A stretch of 64,000 bases of DNA from JAJYKN01 sp035516155 (GTDB lineage Bacteria; Nitrospirota; UBA9217), in NCBI GenBank assembly GCA_035516155.1, contig DATJAP010000003.1:1-64000 (forward strand), written 5' to 3'. Position numbers and translations under genes: made by a program. Shown here in pieces: positions 17,789 through 27,301 of the stretch (its first letter is position 1; every line of letters starts with the position of its first letter). The notes under the pieces are model-generated. The model was not told the origin of the DNA, made no database searches, and was given only the letters and a program-made list of their open reading frames with translations.

Positions 17789-17862
17789 AAGGGTGCTACA
17801 GTTAATTTACTTTTTGGCGAGCATCAACGTTCTCCAATCCAACACCCGGCGGAAGATCAGCC

Positions 17863-17892
17863 TTGACAGCAGTACAGGTAGTATTGTATAAA
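17863..17892 (+). promoter_or_regulatory. sigma-70 promoter of the beta-barrel gene
   Basis: TTGACA (17863-17868) and TATAAA (17887-17892) are 18 bp apart on the plus strand, giving a leader of about 86 nt before the ATG at 17985. It diverges from the GroES-like gene promoter 75 bp away. Confidence 0.75.
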
Positions 17893-17984
17893 TGATGCCG
17901 GTGCCAACTGAACTGTCGTGCGGCCTCAACAGACAAGACCATTTCATCGGGGACCAAGAAAAACCAAGAAGGAGGAACATATAT

Positions 17985-18530
17985 ATGAAAAGAACAGTCC
18001 TTATCCTGCTAGTGGCATTCTTCACCCTCACTCTGGGAACAATGTTCCATGCCAAATCTGCGAGAGCATATGAATCTGGTACTTATGAACTCGACGCAAC
18101 GATTGCTCCGGCGTCCGGGCCGGGAGACTATGATGCCGGCTTCGGCGTTACCTTCGGCGGAGGATATACCCTGGCTGAAATCGACAAAAATCTCCAGGCG
18201 CGGTTTGATATCTCTGTTTACCGCTTCACCCACGACTTTCCCTGGGGCAGTGGTACCTACGTACGTGTTCCCTTTTTATTAAGTGGCCGTTACTATGTGC
18301 CGATCGTGGATAGGCTGAGAGTATTCGGGCAAGCCGGGCTGGAAACAAGTATTGATAATTTTGATAATTCCTCGAATCAGAGACAAAGCGAAGTGAATGT
18401 TGGCATTTCGCCCGGAGCGGGCGTCGAATTTTTCGTGACCCCCAAGGTTAGTATTTACGCTCTCGGCCTCGTGCACCTCATTTCGGACAGCTATTTCAGC
18501 ATGCACTTCGGCGTGGCAGCTCATTTTTAA
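17985..18530 (+). CDS. outer-membrane beta-barrel protein
   Basis: A 181-aa secreted protein. It has a signal peptide (KRTVLILLVAFFTLTLGTMF, cleavage after AKSARA) followed by alternating amphipathic strands with aromatic ends (ARFDISVYRFTHDF; RVPFLLSGRYYVPI; LRVFGQAGLETSI) and a C-terminal strand ending in histidine-phenylalanine (HFGVAAHF). This fits a small eight-stranded OmpA/OmpW-like barrel. The frame is open from 17892, but AGAAGGAGGAA just before 17985 fixes the start. Its own promoter and downstream hairpins make it a single-gene unit. Function unknown. Confidence 0.85.
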   Translation: MKRTVLILLVAFFTLTLGTMFHAKSARAYESGTYELDATIAPASGPGDYDAGFGVTFGGGYTLAEIDKNLQARFDISVYRFTHDFPWGSGTYVRVPFLLSGRYYVPIVDRLRVFGQAGLETSIDNFDNSSNQRQSEVNVGISPGAGVEFFVTPKVSIYALGLVHLISDSYFSMHFGVAAHF

Positions 18531-18562
18531 CTCCCACCGTTGGCGGGAGCTCTCAAGAGAAA

Positions 18563-18589
18563 ATGCCCCGGGCAGCTTTCCCGGGGCAT
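18563..18589. terminator. hairpin between convergent genes
   Basis: A perfect 10-bp stem (ATGCCCCGGG / CCCGGGGCAT, 7-nt loop) lies between the convergent beta-barrel and YjbH-like genes. On the minus strand it is followed by TTTTCTCTT, so it best serves the YjbH-like gene. A second hairpin (CTCCCACC/GGCGGGAG) starts a few bases after the barrel stop. Confidence 0.75.
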
Positions 18590-18635
18590 GATTCTGCTTG
18601 CTTGTTTCGACTGCCGTTCATGACAGGCTTCGCTT

Positions 18636-20786
18636 TCACTGCCCATATGTTCTGTACGCGTCTCTCAATCTGAAAAGATGCTCTCTGATGTAGGGCTCAT
18701 TCAGGCGATCACGGTTGTAGAAGACTCGCTCAAGATTGTAGGGAAGCGTCGGATCAACGCCCGTGGACGTCGTGACCACGTTGGACTCGCCGGGCGCCAC
18801 GATTTTCGTTTCCTGGGCATAACTCCAATCATTATATCCCTCCACCTGCAGAATCCCGGGCTTCATGTCTCGTCTGGGAGTCAGGGGCAGGGCGATCATC
18901 ACCCCTCCGATCTGCACGTGATCCCCGGAAGCTGTCTGTGAATTCGCATAATACACCGAAATTGCCGTGTCGCCGAAAAACCGCTTCATATCGATGCGGA
19001 AACCCTTGTCATTATCGAAGAAACGCCCTACCGTCCCTTCGAGAGAGAGATTGAGCGGACTGAAATAGTACCGGTACGATCCCAGGTATAATTCGCACTT
19101 TTGCGGCTGGTCCTGAACGTCATTACTCGTCGCATAGGCTTGTTTGATCGAGAACCGGTGGGTCCCATCTCCGGGCGTCCACATGACTTCATTCAGGGTG
19201 CCGTGATAATCAGGCATGATCATTCCGCCGCCGAGGTTCACCATCACGCCGGGAGCGGCTTTGACTGCCTGAAACAGCATCAGCCGGTCAAGTTGGCTGC
19301 CCGCCCGGTCATACCTGAATGCCCTGCCGTTGTCAAAGTTTTCACTCCAGGCAAGCGGGATGTCCCAGCGCGCATTCACGACCGCGCCTTTCCAGGCATT
19401 GAAAAAATAATCAAGTTTCGCCGAGAGCAAATAATCAAAGGTCCCGACTTCGGTGGCGACCAAGGTTTTCAAGCCCGGGTACACAACGAGGCTCGAGTCG
19501 AGCCATGAGGAGTTGGCCGGACCGGCACGGTAGTCCACACCTTCGTCTTTTTCCACATTCTCGGTGATACGCAGGTGGTCGTTCAGCTCCCGGTATTTTC
19601 CCGGATCGTGGAGAAATGCCCTGAAATCGCCAAGCGGAGCGCTTAATTCCAGCATTGCAATGCCCTGTTTTTTTACGATCACCCTGAATGTCTCGTAATC
19701 TCCGGGCAGGGTATCCGCAACAATGCCGATTACAACACCGAGGCCGTCCAGCTCGTTATAATTGTACCGGTTGTTCTCATACTCCACGACCAGAAGCGCT
19801 TCGCCTTTTGTTCCGACCCTGACGTTCTGAAAACCCTCGGCCGTGAGCTTCTCCCGCACACGCTGTAAATCCGCCTCCGCGGCGTGCTCTTTGCCGGTTA
19901 TCCTCGCAGGGGCCGCGGCAGGTTCCTGGGCCATCTTCTCCGATTCATCCGGCAACGAACCGGCAGATCTCTTCGTCTCCGGGCCCGTTGGCTTCTCTTC
20001 GGTATTTTTTTCAGGCAGCGGTGTCCTGTCGAGATGTTCGTTCCCCAGGGGAAACTGGAGGCCGACGCCGAATTGCGTGTTTCCCGGCCGGTAATCGAGG
20101 GACGTCTTTGCAGTCACCTGCAGGCGGAGCGGAAATCCGAAGAACTCCGGGGCGACCAGTCTGGCCCCCACATTGGTCTCCTTCGCATCGTTTTCTCCGA
20201 TCAGGTACAGCCACTCGAATGCCTTAAACTCCGCACCGCCAAAAGCTCCCTTCATCCGGTCCGGCCCCGTTCCCGCGCCGAGGCTGAAGCGGAACCGCCA
20301 CAACTCTTCCGATGCGACTATGTATTGTGTCTCAAAATGCTTTGATCCGCCTCCCACATCCTGCATGCCGAGCGCTATATCGGGCAGATAAGAGCCTCGG
20401 GGAATGAAAGGGACTTTGATTTTGACATTCGCGGAAAGGTCTCGTATATCAGCGGCCGAAACATCGGTCAACCGTCCACCGAACTCCGCAAAGGAAAAAA
20501 ACCCAACGGACAAGAGGTAATTATCTTCGCGAGTCGCCAGGTCGCGCCATTGAGGCTCTATCTGATTGGAATAGAGCGCATTCACACTCCCTTCATCCGT
20601 CACTTCGGCATTCGGGGTGTTCAAAAGGCCGGTGAAACCCTGCAGGGAAATCGCGTTTGCAAAGTCCCCGGCGTTGGCGAATGCGGCATTCATCAGGATG
20701 ACCAGCCAAAGCGCGATGCAATGAGACACAACTAGGCGCATGAAGGTTTCGTGATATGAGGGAGTTCGAGATATGGATAATTTCAT
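18636..20786 (-). CDS. YjbH-family exopolysaccharide outer-membrane protein
   Basis: Large predicted outer-membrane protein (about 716 aa) of the YjbH family, whose members are lipid-linked or barrel proteins encoded with exopolysaccharide genes. There is a signal peptide (RLVVSHCIALWLVILMNAAF). The N-terminal half has the family opening ISLQGFTGLLNTPNAEVTDE and beta-strand patterns (NYLLSVGFFSFAEFGGRL). A charged low-complexity linker lies near 265-310, and the C-terminal half is again strand-rich (LYLGSYRYYFSPLNLSLEGT). The start is uncertain: ATG at 20786 or 20741. It is last in the polysaccharide locus. Confidence 0.85.
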   Translation of the reverse strand: MKLSISRTPSYHETFMRLVVSHCIALWLVILMNAAFANAGDFANAISLQGFTGLLNTPNAEVTDEGSVNALYSNQIEPQWRDLATREDNYLLSVGFFSFAEFGGRLTDVSAADIRDLSANVKIKVPFIPRGSYLPDIALGMQDVGGGSKHFETQYIVASEELWRFRFSLGAGTGPDRMKGAFGGAEFKAFEWLYLIGENDAKETNVGARLVAPEFFGFPLRLQVTAKTSLDYRPGNTQFGVGLQFPLGNEHLDRTPLPEKNTEEKPTGPETKRSAGSLPDESEKMAQEPAAAPARITGKEHAAEADLQRVREKLTAEGFQNVRVGTKGEALLVVEYENNRYNYNELDGLGVVIGIVADTLPGDYETFRVIVKKQGIAMLELSAPLGDFRAFLHDPGKYRELNDHLRITENVEKDEGVDYRAGPANSSWLDSSLVVYPGLKTLVATEVGTFDYLLSAKLDYFFNAWKGAVVNARWDIPLAWSENFDNGRAFRYDRAGSQLDRLMLFQAVKAAPGVMVNLGGGMIMPDYHGTLNEVMWTPGDGTHRFSIKQAYATSNDVQDQPQKCELYLGSYRYYFSPLNLSLEGTVGRFFDNDKGFRIDMKRFFGDTAISVYYANSQTASGDHVQIGGVMIALPLTPRRDMKPGILQVEGYNDWSYAQETKIVAPGESNVVTTSTGVDPTLPYNLERVFYNRDRLNEPYIREHLFRLRDAYRTYGQ

Positions 20787-20876
20787 AAACGACACTTTTT
20801 GCAAGAGACTCTTTTGACTATGCGGATAACGGCTATAGTATCACAATTCGAAAGATAAGCAATATGAACAAATAAA

Positions 20877-20905
20877 AAAAGAGGAAGCCAGAAGCCTCCT
20901 CTTTT
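20877..20905 (-). terminator. Rho-independent terminator of the Ig-like lipoprotein gene
   Basis: On the minus strand a 12-bp stem with one G-T wobble (AAAAGAGGAGGC / GCTTCCTCTTTT, 5-nt loop) is followed by a run of T. It starts 28 nt past the stop codon of the lipoprotein gene. Confidence 0.9.
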
Positions 20906-20932
20906 GTTCAAACAATTTGCTCTCAATACGTA

Positions 20933-21367
20933 TTACGGAGTGCCTCCTGAACTGCCTGTACTGCCGGTGGCTGTTACTGTCAAGGTAAAGGCGGGAAGCG
21001 GCGCGAAGGTGGCGCCGTTGCTGACGCTAATGACGATACCCGATATGACGCCCACATCCGAAGCTCCGGGAGTTCCACTGAGCGTACCGGTTTGCGGGTT
21101 GAACGTCAGCCAGGCCGGGAGTGTTGCCGGTGAAACGGTTGTGATGCTGAACGTCAAGTTATTGGCGTCAGTTCCACCTACGAACGGTGTGAAACTATAT
21201 GCGTTACCTACGATTGCGGTGGTGCTCGGATTGCCAATAATGTAGAGCGTACTAGTACCGCCGGAGATTATGCCGTTTCCGGAAGAGCCGCAACCGGACA
21301 GTGCCACTATCATCATGATGAGACCAATCCCGACAACATGCAAAAAAATCCCGAGTCTTTTTCCCAT
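20933..21367 (-). CDS. lipoprotein with one Ig-like (He_PIG-type) domain
   Basis: A 144-aa protein with a lipoprotein signal (MIVALSGC lipobox at about residue 26) and one immunoglobulin-like domain of the putative-Ig (He_PIG) kind, recognised from AYSFTPFVGGTDANNLTFSI and LPAWLTFNPQTGTLSGTPGA. The C-terminus is Gly/Ser/Thr-rich. The ATG at 21367 follows GAGAGGG; a longer frame to 21412 has no signal-like start. It is flanked by a strong terminator downstream and lies between YjbH-like and WecA-like genes. It probably binds sugar or protein at the outer surface, but this is inference. The gap 21413-21741 (about 330 bp) holds no gene I can support. Confidence 0.82.
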   Translation of the reverse strand: MGKRLGIFLHVVGIGLIMMIVALSGCGSSGNGIISGGTSTLYIIGNPSTTAIVGNAYSFTPFVGGTDANNLTFSITTVSPATLPAWLTFNPQTGTLSGTPGASDVGVISGIVISVSNGATFAPLPAFTLTVTATGSTGSSGGTP

Positions 21368-21741
21368 GGTTTTTTCCCTCTCGTGGTAAAAGATTGGCGA
21401 TTGTTCTGTCATGGCAGAAATTAACTTAATAAATCTTCGAGGTAGTCCCTTCGATTTTTTGTATTATTTCATGCGTCCAATAGTTTCGTCACGAAAAAGA
21501 AATATCTACGTCTTCGGGTTTTTCTTAATGCCCAAACGCCAATTGGACATAGGTGTTTTTAGGGAGGGGCTCAGATTTCGACGGAGAAATAAAATATTTA
21601 TTAACCGTCGAAGTAATCTCAAAATGTCCGAGTAATTATTCCACCGGCGGGATGATCCCGCTGATCCGTTCCGGGTACAAAACCTGCAGTATGGATGAAA
21701 TCATCCCATGAGGTACGTTCGAGATCCCTGGGAGGAAAACG

Positions 21742-22833
21742 TTATAACCACAGCTTGGTAAATAGGCTGATCAGGCGGCTTCGCTTCACCAGTGCCATTG
21801 ATTGTCTTTTGTCATCTGTACGCCTCCTGCGGCGCCATGCAAGCATGCTTGCCAGCATGCTTAACAGGAGAGTGCCGTAACAGACGGCTATAAAAATTGA
21901 TAAGGAAGATTTTGCTATCAGGGCCAATGCTGCAATCCCACAGAGGGCCGTGATAATCCAGAGAAGTGACGTCGTTCTGGGGGCGGAAAGACCTTTTCTT
22001 ACGAGAAGATGATGAATATGTCCTTTATCAGCGCGAAAAGGATTTTTTCGATTCAAAATGCGCAGCACTAGCCGCCGGAGCGTATCAAAGATCGGGACCA
22101 GGAGAACCAGAACGGGATACATGGGGCTTACCGATGATGCGGGGCCTTGAGTGAGGAGAATGGATAAGATCGCCAGTGAGAACCCCAGGAACAGGCTTCC
22201 TGAATCTCCCATGAAAAGACGCGCCTCGGGAAAATTGAACGGAAGGAAAGCGGCAAGGACGCCGACAAAGGAGAAGGCAATAAGTGCGACTGTGCTGTTG
22301 CCAGAATAAATTGCGGCAATCCCGAGAAAAAGAAAACTTAAAAGGGATGCTCCAGCTGCAAGGCCGTTGAGGCCGTCAAAAAGGTTTATGGCGTTCGACA
22401 CGCCGAGTATGCAAAAATAGGTGAAAGGAATGCTCAACAATCCAAGTTCGATCAGCCCGATATGCCCGTAAGAGCCGATCTGTGTAATAACGGTCCGGGC
22501 GCCGAAAATGACGATTGTCGATGCAACGGCAATCCCCCCGAATTTCGCTTTCCATCCCAGGGGTCGGTAATCGTCCAGGAATCCGAAGCCAACCAGCAGA
22601 ACGGATGCAACCGCGTATGAAACGGATACGCTGTTCAGTGGTATACAATAAAGGATAGCAGGAAGCACCCCTAAGAGAAAAGCGCCGCCTCCCCACTTCG
22701 GCGTACTCTTGACGTGAAATCTCCTGTGACCGGGAACATCGACGCAATTGCATTTCTCTGCCATCGAGATGATCACCGGGATGATGGCATAGGTCAAAAG
22801 GAAGGAGAATAAACTTATACAAAAAAGTTTCAT
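21742..22833 (-). CDS. MraY/WecA-like undecaprenyl-phosphate sugar-1-phosphate transferase
   Basis: Polytopic inner-membrane enzyme (363 aa) that would load the first sugar-1-phosphate on undecaprenyl phosphate. Family motifs are HVKSTPKWGGGAFLLGVLPA near residue 50, LVGFGFLDDYRPLGWKAKFG (DDxx site), NAINLFDGLNGLAAG (catalytic Asp), FMGDSGSLFLGF and the HIHHLLVRKG His loop. About ten membrane helices are evident. WecA-type GlcNAc-1-P transfer is likely but the sugar is unproven. It is the only initiating transferase in the locus. Confidence 0.92.
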   Translation of the reverse strand: MKLFCISLFSFLLTYAIIPVIISMAEKCNCVDVPGHRRFHVKSTPKWGGGAFLLGVLPAILYCIPLNSVSVSYAVASVLLVGFGFLDDYRPLGWKAKFGGIAVASTIVIFGARTVITQIGSYGHIGLIELGLLSIPFTYFCILGVSNAINLFDGLNGLAAGASLLSFLFLGIAAIYSGNSTVALIAFSFVGVLAAFLPFNFPEARLFMGDSGSLFLGFSLAILSILLTQGPASSVSPMYPVLVLLVPIFDTLRRLVLRILNRKNPFRADKGHIHHLLVRKGLSAPRTTSLLWIITALCGIAALALIAKSSLSIFIAVCYGTLLLSMLASMLAWRRRRRTDDKRQSMALVKRSRLISLFTKLWL

Positions 22834-23300
22834 ACACTATCTTTCGTCAAGGCATGATCGCATTTTATGACATTAGGTCTCATCTCAAGTTTGTATGGAT
22901 CGTTGTCATGATGATAGCCACGGAGAACCGTTCAGACTTGAAGAACACGAAGACTTGATGAGATAAAATAAGTTCGTCTTTATTTTTTTCGATCCTGTAG
23001 CCTCGCGGTTAATGCTATCGTCTCGTCCGAAAATTTTAACGACTCTACTCTACCTACTAAGAATTCACCAGACGTATCCTGTTCAAATTGTCACAGAGTT
23101 ACTCGCGATCGAATAACACGACGTTAGTATAGCGTATTTTTTTTCTTTTTAAAAGGCTTTTTGACAATAATTAAATCAACTATTTCCCATCCTGCTAAAC
23201 AGAATTTCTGCGGAAGTGCCAACACCATAAACAGTGTTGATGTCTCCTGCGGAATACAATCCCGTGAGTCAACGTTTACTTTTACAATCTCGCGCAATAG
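22834..23300. other. 467-bp gap without a gene
   Basis: AT-rich with no credible frame on either strand. It contains runs of T and A (23138-23165) and a TATACT on the minus strand near 23125, possibly part of a promoter for the WecA-like gene; the -35 is not clear. I see no riboswitch. Confidence 0.5.
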
Positions 23301-24026
23301 TTATGATTTTTTGCGATTGGATAGAGATTCGAGGTAAAGCGCAAGAAAGAACCCTATCAATGAGCTCAATACGCCTGCCACGATCACATTTTGACGTATT
23401 TTAGGAGAGGACTTTTTTTCCGCTGGAACGGCCGGATCGATGATCTGTACCGTCGTATTAACAGACTTGTCTTTCATGAATTCGGCGAGAGCGACAACAT
23501 AATAATTTGCCAGATCGGCGGCAAGTTTAGGATCTTTCCATTCAACGGCAATAGTTATTGTGCCTTCCCTGCTTTTTTTGAAGGTAGTAACTTCTTTCCC
23601 GAGTTCTTTGACGGTATCTTCCATGAGCGGCGGCTTCTCCGGATTTTTCCAGGTACCCCTTGCTGCATCCCACTTGTCTTTATTGAATACATGGAGGAGA
23701 TCAAATTTTCTGATCACCATGTCGGCGATGGTCCGGCTTTTCAGGAAGACGAGGATTTTATCAGCCGGTGTTGTAAACCCGCCTATTGAGCCTGCAAGCG
23801 CTCCGGCAAGCGGGCTTGCGGACAAAGCAGCGCCAAGACCTCCGGATTCCGGAGCTATCGCAATGATCATGGCCTCTGATTTATAGTACTTGGGAAGCTG
23901 AAAACTGACAATGGCGGTTCCAATAACTGAAACCAAAAACAGGGCGATCAGCAGTATTTTTCTGCGCCAGATGATGTTCCAGTAATCGATCAGATCCGTT
24001 TCTTTTTTGCGAGTCGGTTCCCCCAT
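23301..24026 (-). CDS. Wzz-type polysaccharide chain-length protein
   Basis: Polysaccharide co-polymerase (241 aa). One membrane helix near residues 30-50 (ILLIALFLVSVIGTAIVSFQ), a periplasmic domain with the P-K-Y-Y-K segment (LPKYYKSEAMIIA), and a second helix near 213-233. The proline-rich stretch before helix 2 (IIDPAVPAEKKSSPK) is diagnostic for Wzz. It lacks the C-terminal tyrosine-kinase domain found in some capsule systems, and no separate kinase is in the locus. It sits 23 nt after the export protein gene. Confidence 0.9.
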   Translation of the reverse strand: MGEPTRKKETDLIDYWNIIWRRKILLIALFLVSVIGTAIVSFQLPKYYKSEAMIIAIAPESGGLGAALSASPLAGALAGSIGGFTTPADKILVFLKSRTIADMVIRKFDLLHVFNKDKWDAARGTWKNPEKPPLMEDTVKELGKEVTTFKKSREGTITIAVEWKDPKLAADLANYYVVALAEFMKDKSVNTTVQIIDPAVPAEKKSSPKIRQNVIVAGVLSSLIGFFLALYLESLSNRKKS

Positions 24027-24049
24027 AGATAAAACACCTTCAATAGTTT

Positions 24050-26215
24050 TTAAAAAAGTATGTGTATCGTAGCGAATATCACCGCGGTCTTGAACAGGAC
24101 ATCGATGATATCTCCCAAGGTTCGCAGGGTTGCGTACCGTTCTATCTTCTGAGGAACGAAGATGGCATCTCCGGCCTGCAGTTTTACGTTTTCGATATTC
24201 CCGACGCTAGGGGACTCCTCGCCATAAGCAAAACCGTTTGCCTGAACAATAAACACTTCTTTGGAGTCTGCATTCTTCGTGAATCCGCCGGTCCGTTCGA
24301 GATAATCCTTAACCGTCATACCGGGCAAATAGATCTGCGCACCCGGGGTATAGACTTCCCCGAGGATCATTATTTCCTGGGGCTTCTTCGGTATATCCAG
24401 TGAATCCCCGTCCTGGAGAAGAAGGTCTTCTTTGGACCCAGCCCACTCGTCGATGTTAGCAGTGATATTAATTGCCACGCGTCCTTGGTTCTGCTCCAAC
24501 ATTGTTTTCAGATTGCTCAGGAGACTTTGGTTCAGCGCGAGTTCTGATTTTGAAATATTGGACTCTTCAGCACTCACGGCCTTTGCAGAGCTGCCTACTG
24601 CGGTTATCAACATCTGCTGCTGCATTTTTGTAATGAAGGACTGCGCGTTCTTCGATTCGCTGCTCATGACGCTTTTGCGCCTGAACACCACTCCGTACAT
24701 GTAGGCCTCGGCAGTGACTCCACCCACCCTGCGCAACAGATCGCTCAGCCGGTCCCCCCTCATGATCTCGTACGTGCCCGGCCGAAGAACCTCTCCGCTT
24801 ACAGTGACTTTTTCAGCCGCCCGGTACCGGGTGTATACTCTGATCTCGTCCTTGGGCTGGAGCAGAAGATTCTGTGCCATATCACCCTTCATGAGACTGG
24901 CGAGGTCAATGGGTATGATCTGGCGATCGGAATACGTGTTGGTCAGACGAATGATTTCTACCCTCGTCAGGTCCGATATGGGAAGGATCCCTCCCTGATC
25001 GATGATCTCCTTCAGCCGCAGATCCGGCCGCCATTGAAATTCGCCGGGATGCTGGACCGTGCCGCTCAGCGTCACGGTTTCCCAGACTCTATCATAGACC
25101 GGTATAATGTCGATCGTGTCCATGTTCTGGACCTTCTCACGGAAGCTATCCGGAGAAACTGAAGGATTGATCTTAGAATTTTCAAGATTTATGTCAAGAA
25201 AAACCTTTCTTTGATTATTCTCATATCGCGTAAGCTGCAGCCTGCCTCCCAGCGCTGTCGGCAAAATACCGCCCGCGGTCTTTATCACATCATCTAGAGT
25301 CTCCTGCCCTTTCATCTCATAGATCGCCGGTCTGTATACCGCTCCAGCAACTCCCGCGACCGGTCCAATGAGCGGCACGAAGACCGTATCTTCATTCTGC
25401 AGCTTGATATCCTGGCTGCGGTCGCCTTTGAGCAGGAAATCGTAAAGATCTATTGTTTTGACAACTTTGCCGGCACGAAGAACCTGAATCGTCCGCAAAG
25501 TCCCGAGTTTCGTCGGTCCCCCGGCGACAAAGAGAGCCCCGTAGACAGTGGTGAGCGAAGAAACCGGATAACTGCCCGGCTTTGTCACCTCACCCACGAC
25601 ATATACCGTAATGGTCTTGAGCGATCCCATGGCAACACTCAAGTTAAAATCATTGTAATACTTCGACAGATGACGCTTTAAGGTCTTTTCCAGTTCCCCA
25701 AAACGGACACCTGCGATGGAAATCACGCCGACCTTTGGCAGAGTTATTTCCCCCTCCTTGGTCACCTTAAGATTGTAAATGCCTTCGGTCGTACCCCAAA
25801 GCGTCAGCGTGAACTGATCGCCGGGGCCGATGATATAATCTGGTCCGACCGGCATGAACGTAGGAGGTGCGAAGGTCGAAACGGTTTTGTTGAAGAGATC
25901 ATAGCCAAACTGCTTGAGATTTCCCGGGAGGGTAAGTTCGAATAAGGATGCCTTGGGCGGCTCCACAGCAACAGGAACGGAAGCTGCCCCCACTTGTTCC
26001 TGCTGTCCTTTCTGGGAACTCTGATAAATTTTTTTAGCCCCTTCTAAATCTCCACTCTGGATAGCATTTGTAATCGCCTGTACAACCCGCGGGTCGATTT
26101 GCTGCATTTCCTGGACAGCATTTCCTGATGTCTCTTGCTGAGCCTCTTGAGCAAGCGCAGATTTCATCGGGAATAGGAGGATCACGCAAAACAGCACGAA
26201 AAGGATTTTTTTCAT
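24050..26215 (-). CDS. polysaccharide export protein with multiple SLBB domains
   Basis: Outer-membrane polysaccharide secretion protein (721 aa, about twice Wza). A signal peptide (KKILFVLFCVILLFPMKSAL) leads to a helical, Gln-rich region, then the Poly_export domain (YIIGPGDQFTLTLWGTTEGI, about residue 120) and repeated SLBB domains (VYVVGEVTKPGSYPVSSLTT; VSGEVLRPGTYEIMRGDRLS; ILGEVYTPGAQIYLPGMTVK). A hydrophobic C-terminal helix (FKTAVIFATIHILF) fits membrane insertion. It lacks an obvious lipobox. It would pair with the Wzz-like protein encoded next. Confidence 0.93.
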   Translation of the reverse strand: MKKILFVLFCVILLFPMKSALAQEAQQETSGNAVQEMQQIDPRVVQAITNAIQSGDLEGAKKIYQSSQKGQQEQVGAASVPVAVEPPKASLFELTLPGNLKQFGYDLFNKTVSTFAPPTFMPVGPDYIIGPGDQFTLTLWGTTEGIYNLKVTKEGEITLPKVGVISIAGVRFGELEKTLKRHLSKYYNDFNLSVAMGSLKTITVYVVGEVTKPGSYPVSSLTTVYGALFVAGGPTKLGTLRTIQVLRAGKVVKTIDLYDFLLKGDRSQDIKLQNEDTVFVPLIGPVAGVAGAVYRPAIYEMKGQETLDDVIKTAGGILPTALGGRLQLTRYENNQRKVFLDINLENSKINPSVSPDSFREKVQNMDTIDIIPVYDRVWETVTLSGTVQHPGEFQWRPDLRLKEIIDQGGILPISDLTRVEIIRLTNTYSDRQIIPIDLASLMKGDMAQNLLLQPKDEIRVYTRYRAAEKVTVSGEVLRPGTYEIMRGDRLSDLLRRVGGVTAEAYMYGVVFRRKSVMSSESKNAQSFITKMQQQMLITAVGSSAKAVSAEESNISKSELALNQSLLSNLKTMLEQNQGRVAINITANIDEWAGSKEDLLLQDGDSLDIPKKPQEIMILGEVYTPGAQIYLPGMTVKDYLERTGGFTKNADSKEVFIVQANGFAYGEESPSVGNIENVKLQAGDAIFVPQKIERYATLRTLGDIIDVLFKTAVIFATIHILF

Positions 26216-26390
26216 GTAAACCTGTCCCTTAAATAACGTGATTGAAGCTTGTTCGTCTCGATTTGCGAATATTGTTTCTCATATTAAGAAACCTGTTCAG
26301 CATCGGAATTACGATGTTAGAAAAATGGAATCGAGACTAATTCAAAACCAAATACTGCCTTTTAGTGAAACCTTCTCTACCGTGTTGGCG

Positions 26391-26419
26391 AGTATATCAA
26401 ACAATAATAATATAATCAA
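26391..26419 (-). promoter_or_regulatory. possible promoter for export-wzz-wecA genes
   Basis: Minus-strand TTGATT (26414-26419), 17 bp, TATACT (26391-26396). It would give a leader of about 170 nt. The surrounding gap (26216-26507) has no gene I can support. Confidence 0.45.
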
Positions 26420-26507
26420 TTAGATACTTCTTGTCTGTCACATTTGCTTGCAAATCATATAAATAAAAAAACACATGCCTGGTTCATTCACATTCCAAGC
26501 CAAGTAT

Positions 26508-27260
26508 TTATCCTCGTCGAAAAAATTGCGGTAATTTGTGCAATATTTTCCACGGAATCGTATAAAACCGCCTTTGCAGAGAGTTGACCGTCCACGCACG
26601 ATAATCTTCGTATGTCTTGATAAGCAAATTCCACAGGTTTCTGTTGCTCGTTCCTCCCATCCTCATTTTAACAAGAACTTCCGGGATATAGACGGTAGAA
26701 ATCCTATATCTCTCAAGGAACCTAAGCATTAGTTCATAATCCCCCGCAATCTTGAAATTATCATCAAATACCCCATACTCTTCGTATATCTTTTTTTTCA
26801 CAAAAAAAGTCGTGTGTGGAGGCGCCCAACCTTTCTGGAATAAGCCGACTTGATAAGGACATGACTGCCAATACCGTATGATTTTACCAGTATCGTCCTT
26901 AGCAACATAAACAAGATCGCCGTAACAACTGTCTACACCATGCGATGCCATTTGCATTATAACGGTCTCAATTACCTTATTGTTTGCATAGAAGTCATCG
27001 GCATGGAGGAACCCGATTATTTCACCCGAAGCCATATGAATACCCTTGTTCAAGGCGTCATAAATACCCTTATCCGGCTCAGAGATGAATTGTGCGATTT
27101 TTGTCTTGTTATTTTTTATGACATCAACCGTCCCATCCTTTGAGCCCCCATCTATCACGATATGTTCTAGATCTGGATATGTCTGATTTGCAATACTATT
27201 GATACAATCATGAATCGTCCGGACATTATTTAAGACCGCTGTAATAATAGATATTTTCAT
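26508..27260 (-). CDS. glycosyltransferase family 2
   Basis: Cytoplasmic GT-A transferase (250 aa) likely adding one sugar of the polysaccharide repeat unit. It has the family opening ISIITAVLNNVRTIHDCINS, the IDGGSKDGTVD substrate loop, a metal-binding variant of DxD (GFLHADDFYANN), and the ED-like acceptor base in IAGDYELMLRF. The length is normal for small GT2 enzymes such as WcaA-type proteins. It lies 41 nt after the carbamoyltransferase gene on the same strand. Donor and acceptor cannot be read from sequence. Confidence 0.9.
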   Translation of the reverse strand: MKISIITAVLNNVRTIHDCINSIANQTYPDLEHIVIDGGSKDGTVDVIKNNKTKIAQFISEPDKGIYDALNKGIHMASGEIIGFLHADDFYANNKVIETVIMQMASHGVDSCYGDLVYVAKDDTGKIIRYWQSCPYQVGLFQKGWAPPHTTFFVKKKIYEEYGVFDDNFKIAGDYELMLRFLERYRISTVYIPEVLVKMRMGGTSNRNLWNLLIKTYEDYRAWTVNSLQRRFYTIPWKILHKLPQFFRRG

Positions 27261-27301
27261 GCGCTATGCGTTTACCTTGCCGGTCACTTAACCCTCCAAG
27301 C

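Noticed and set aside
21413..21741. Cyclic-di-GMP (GEMM) or other riboswitch in the gaps of the polysaccharide locus
   Set aside because: Conserved core strings were not found on either strand here or at 22834-23300.
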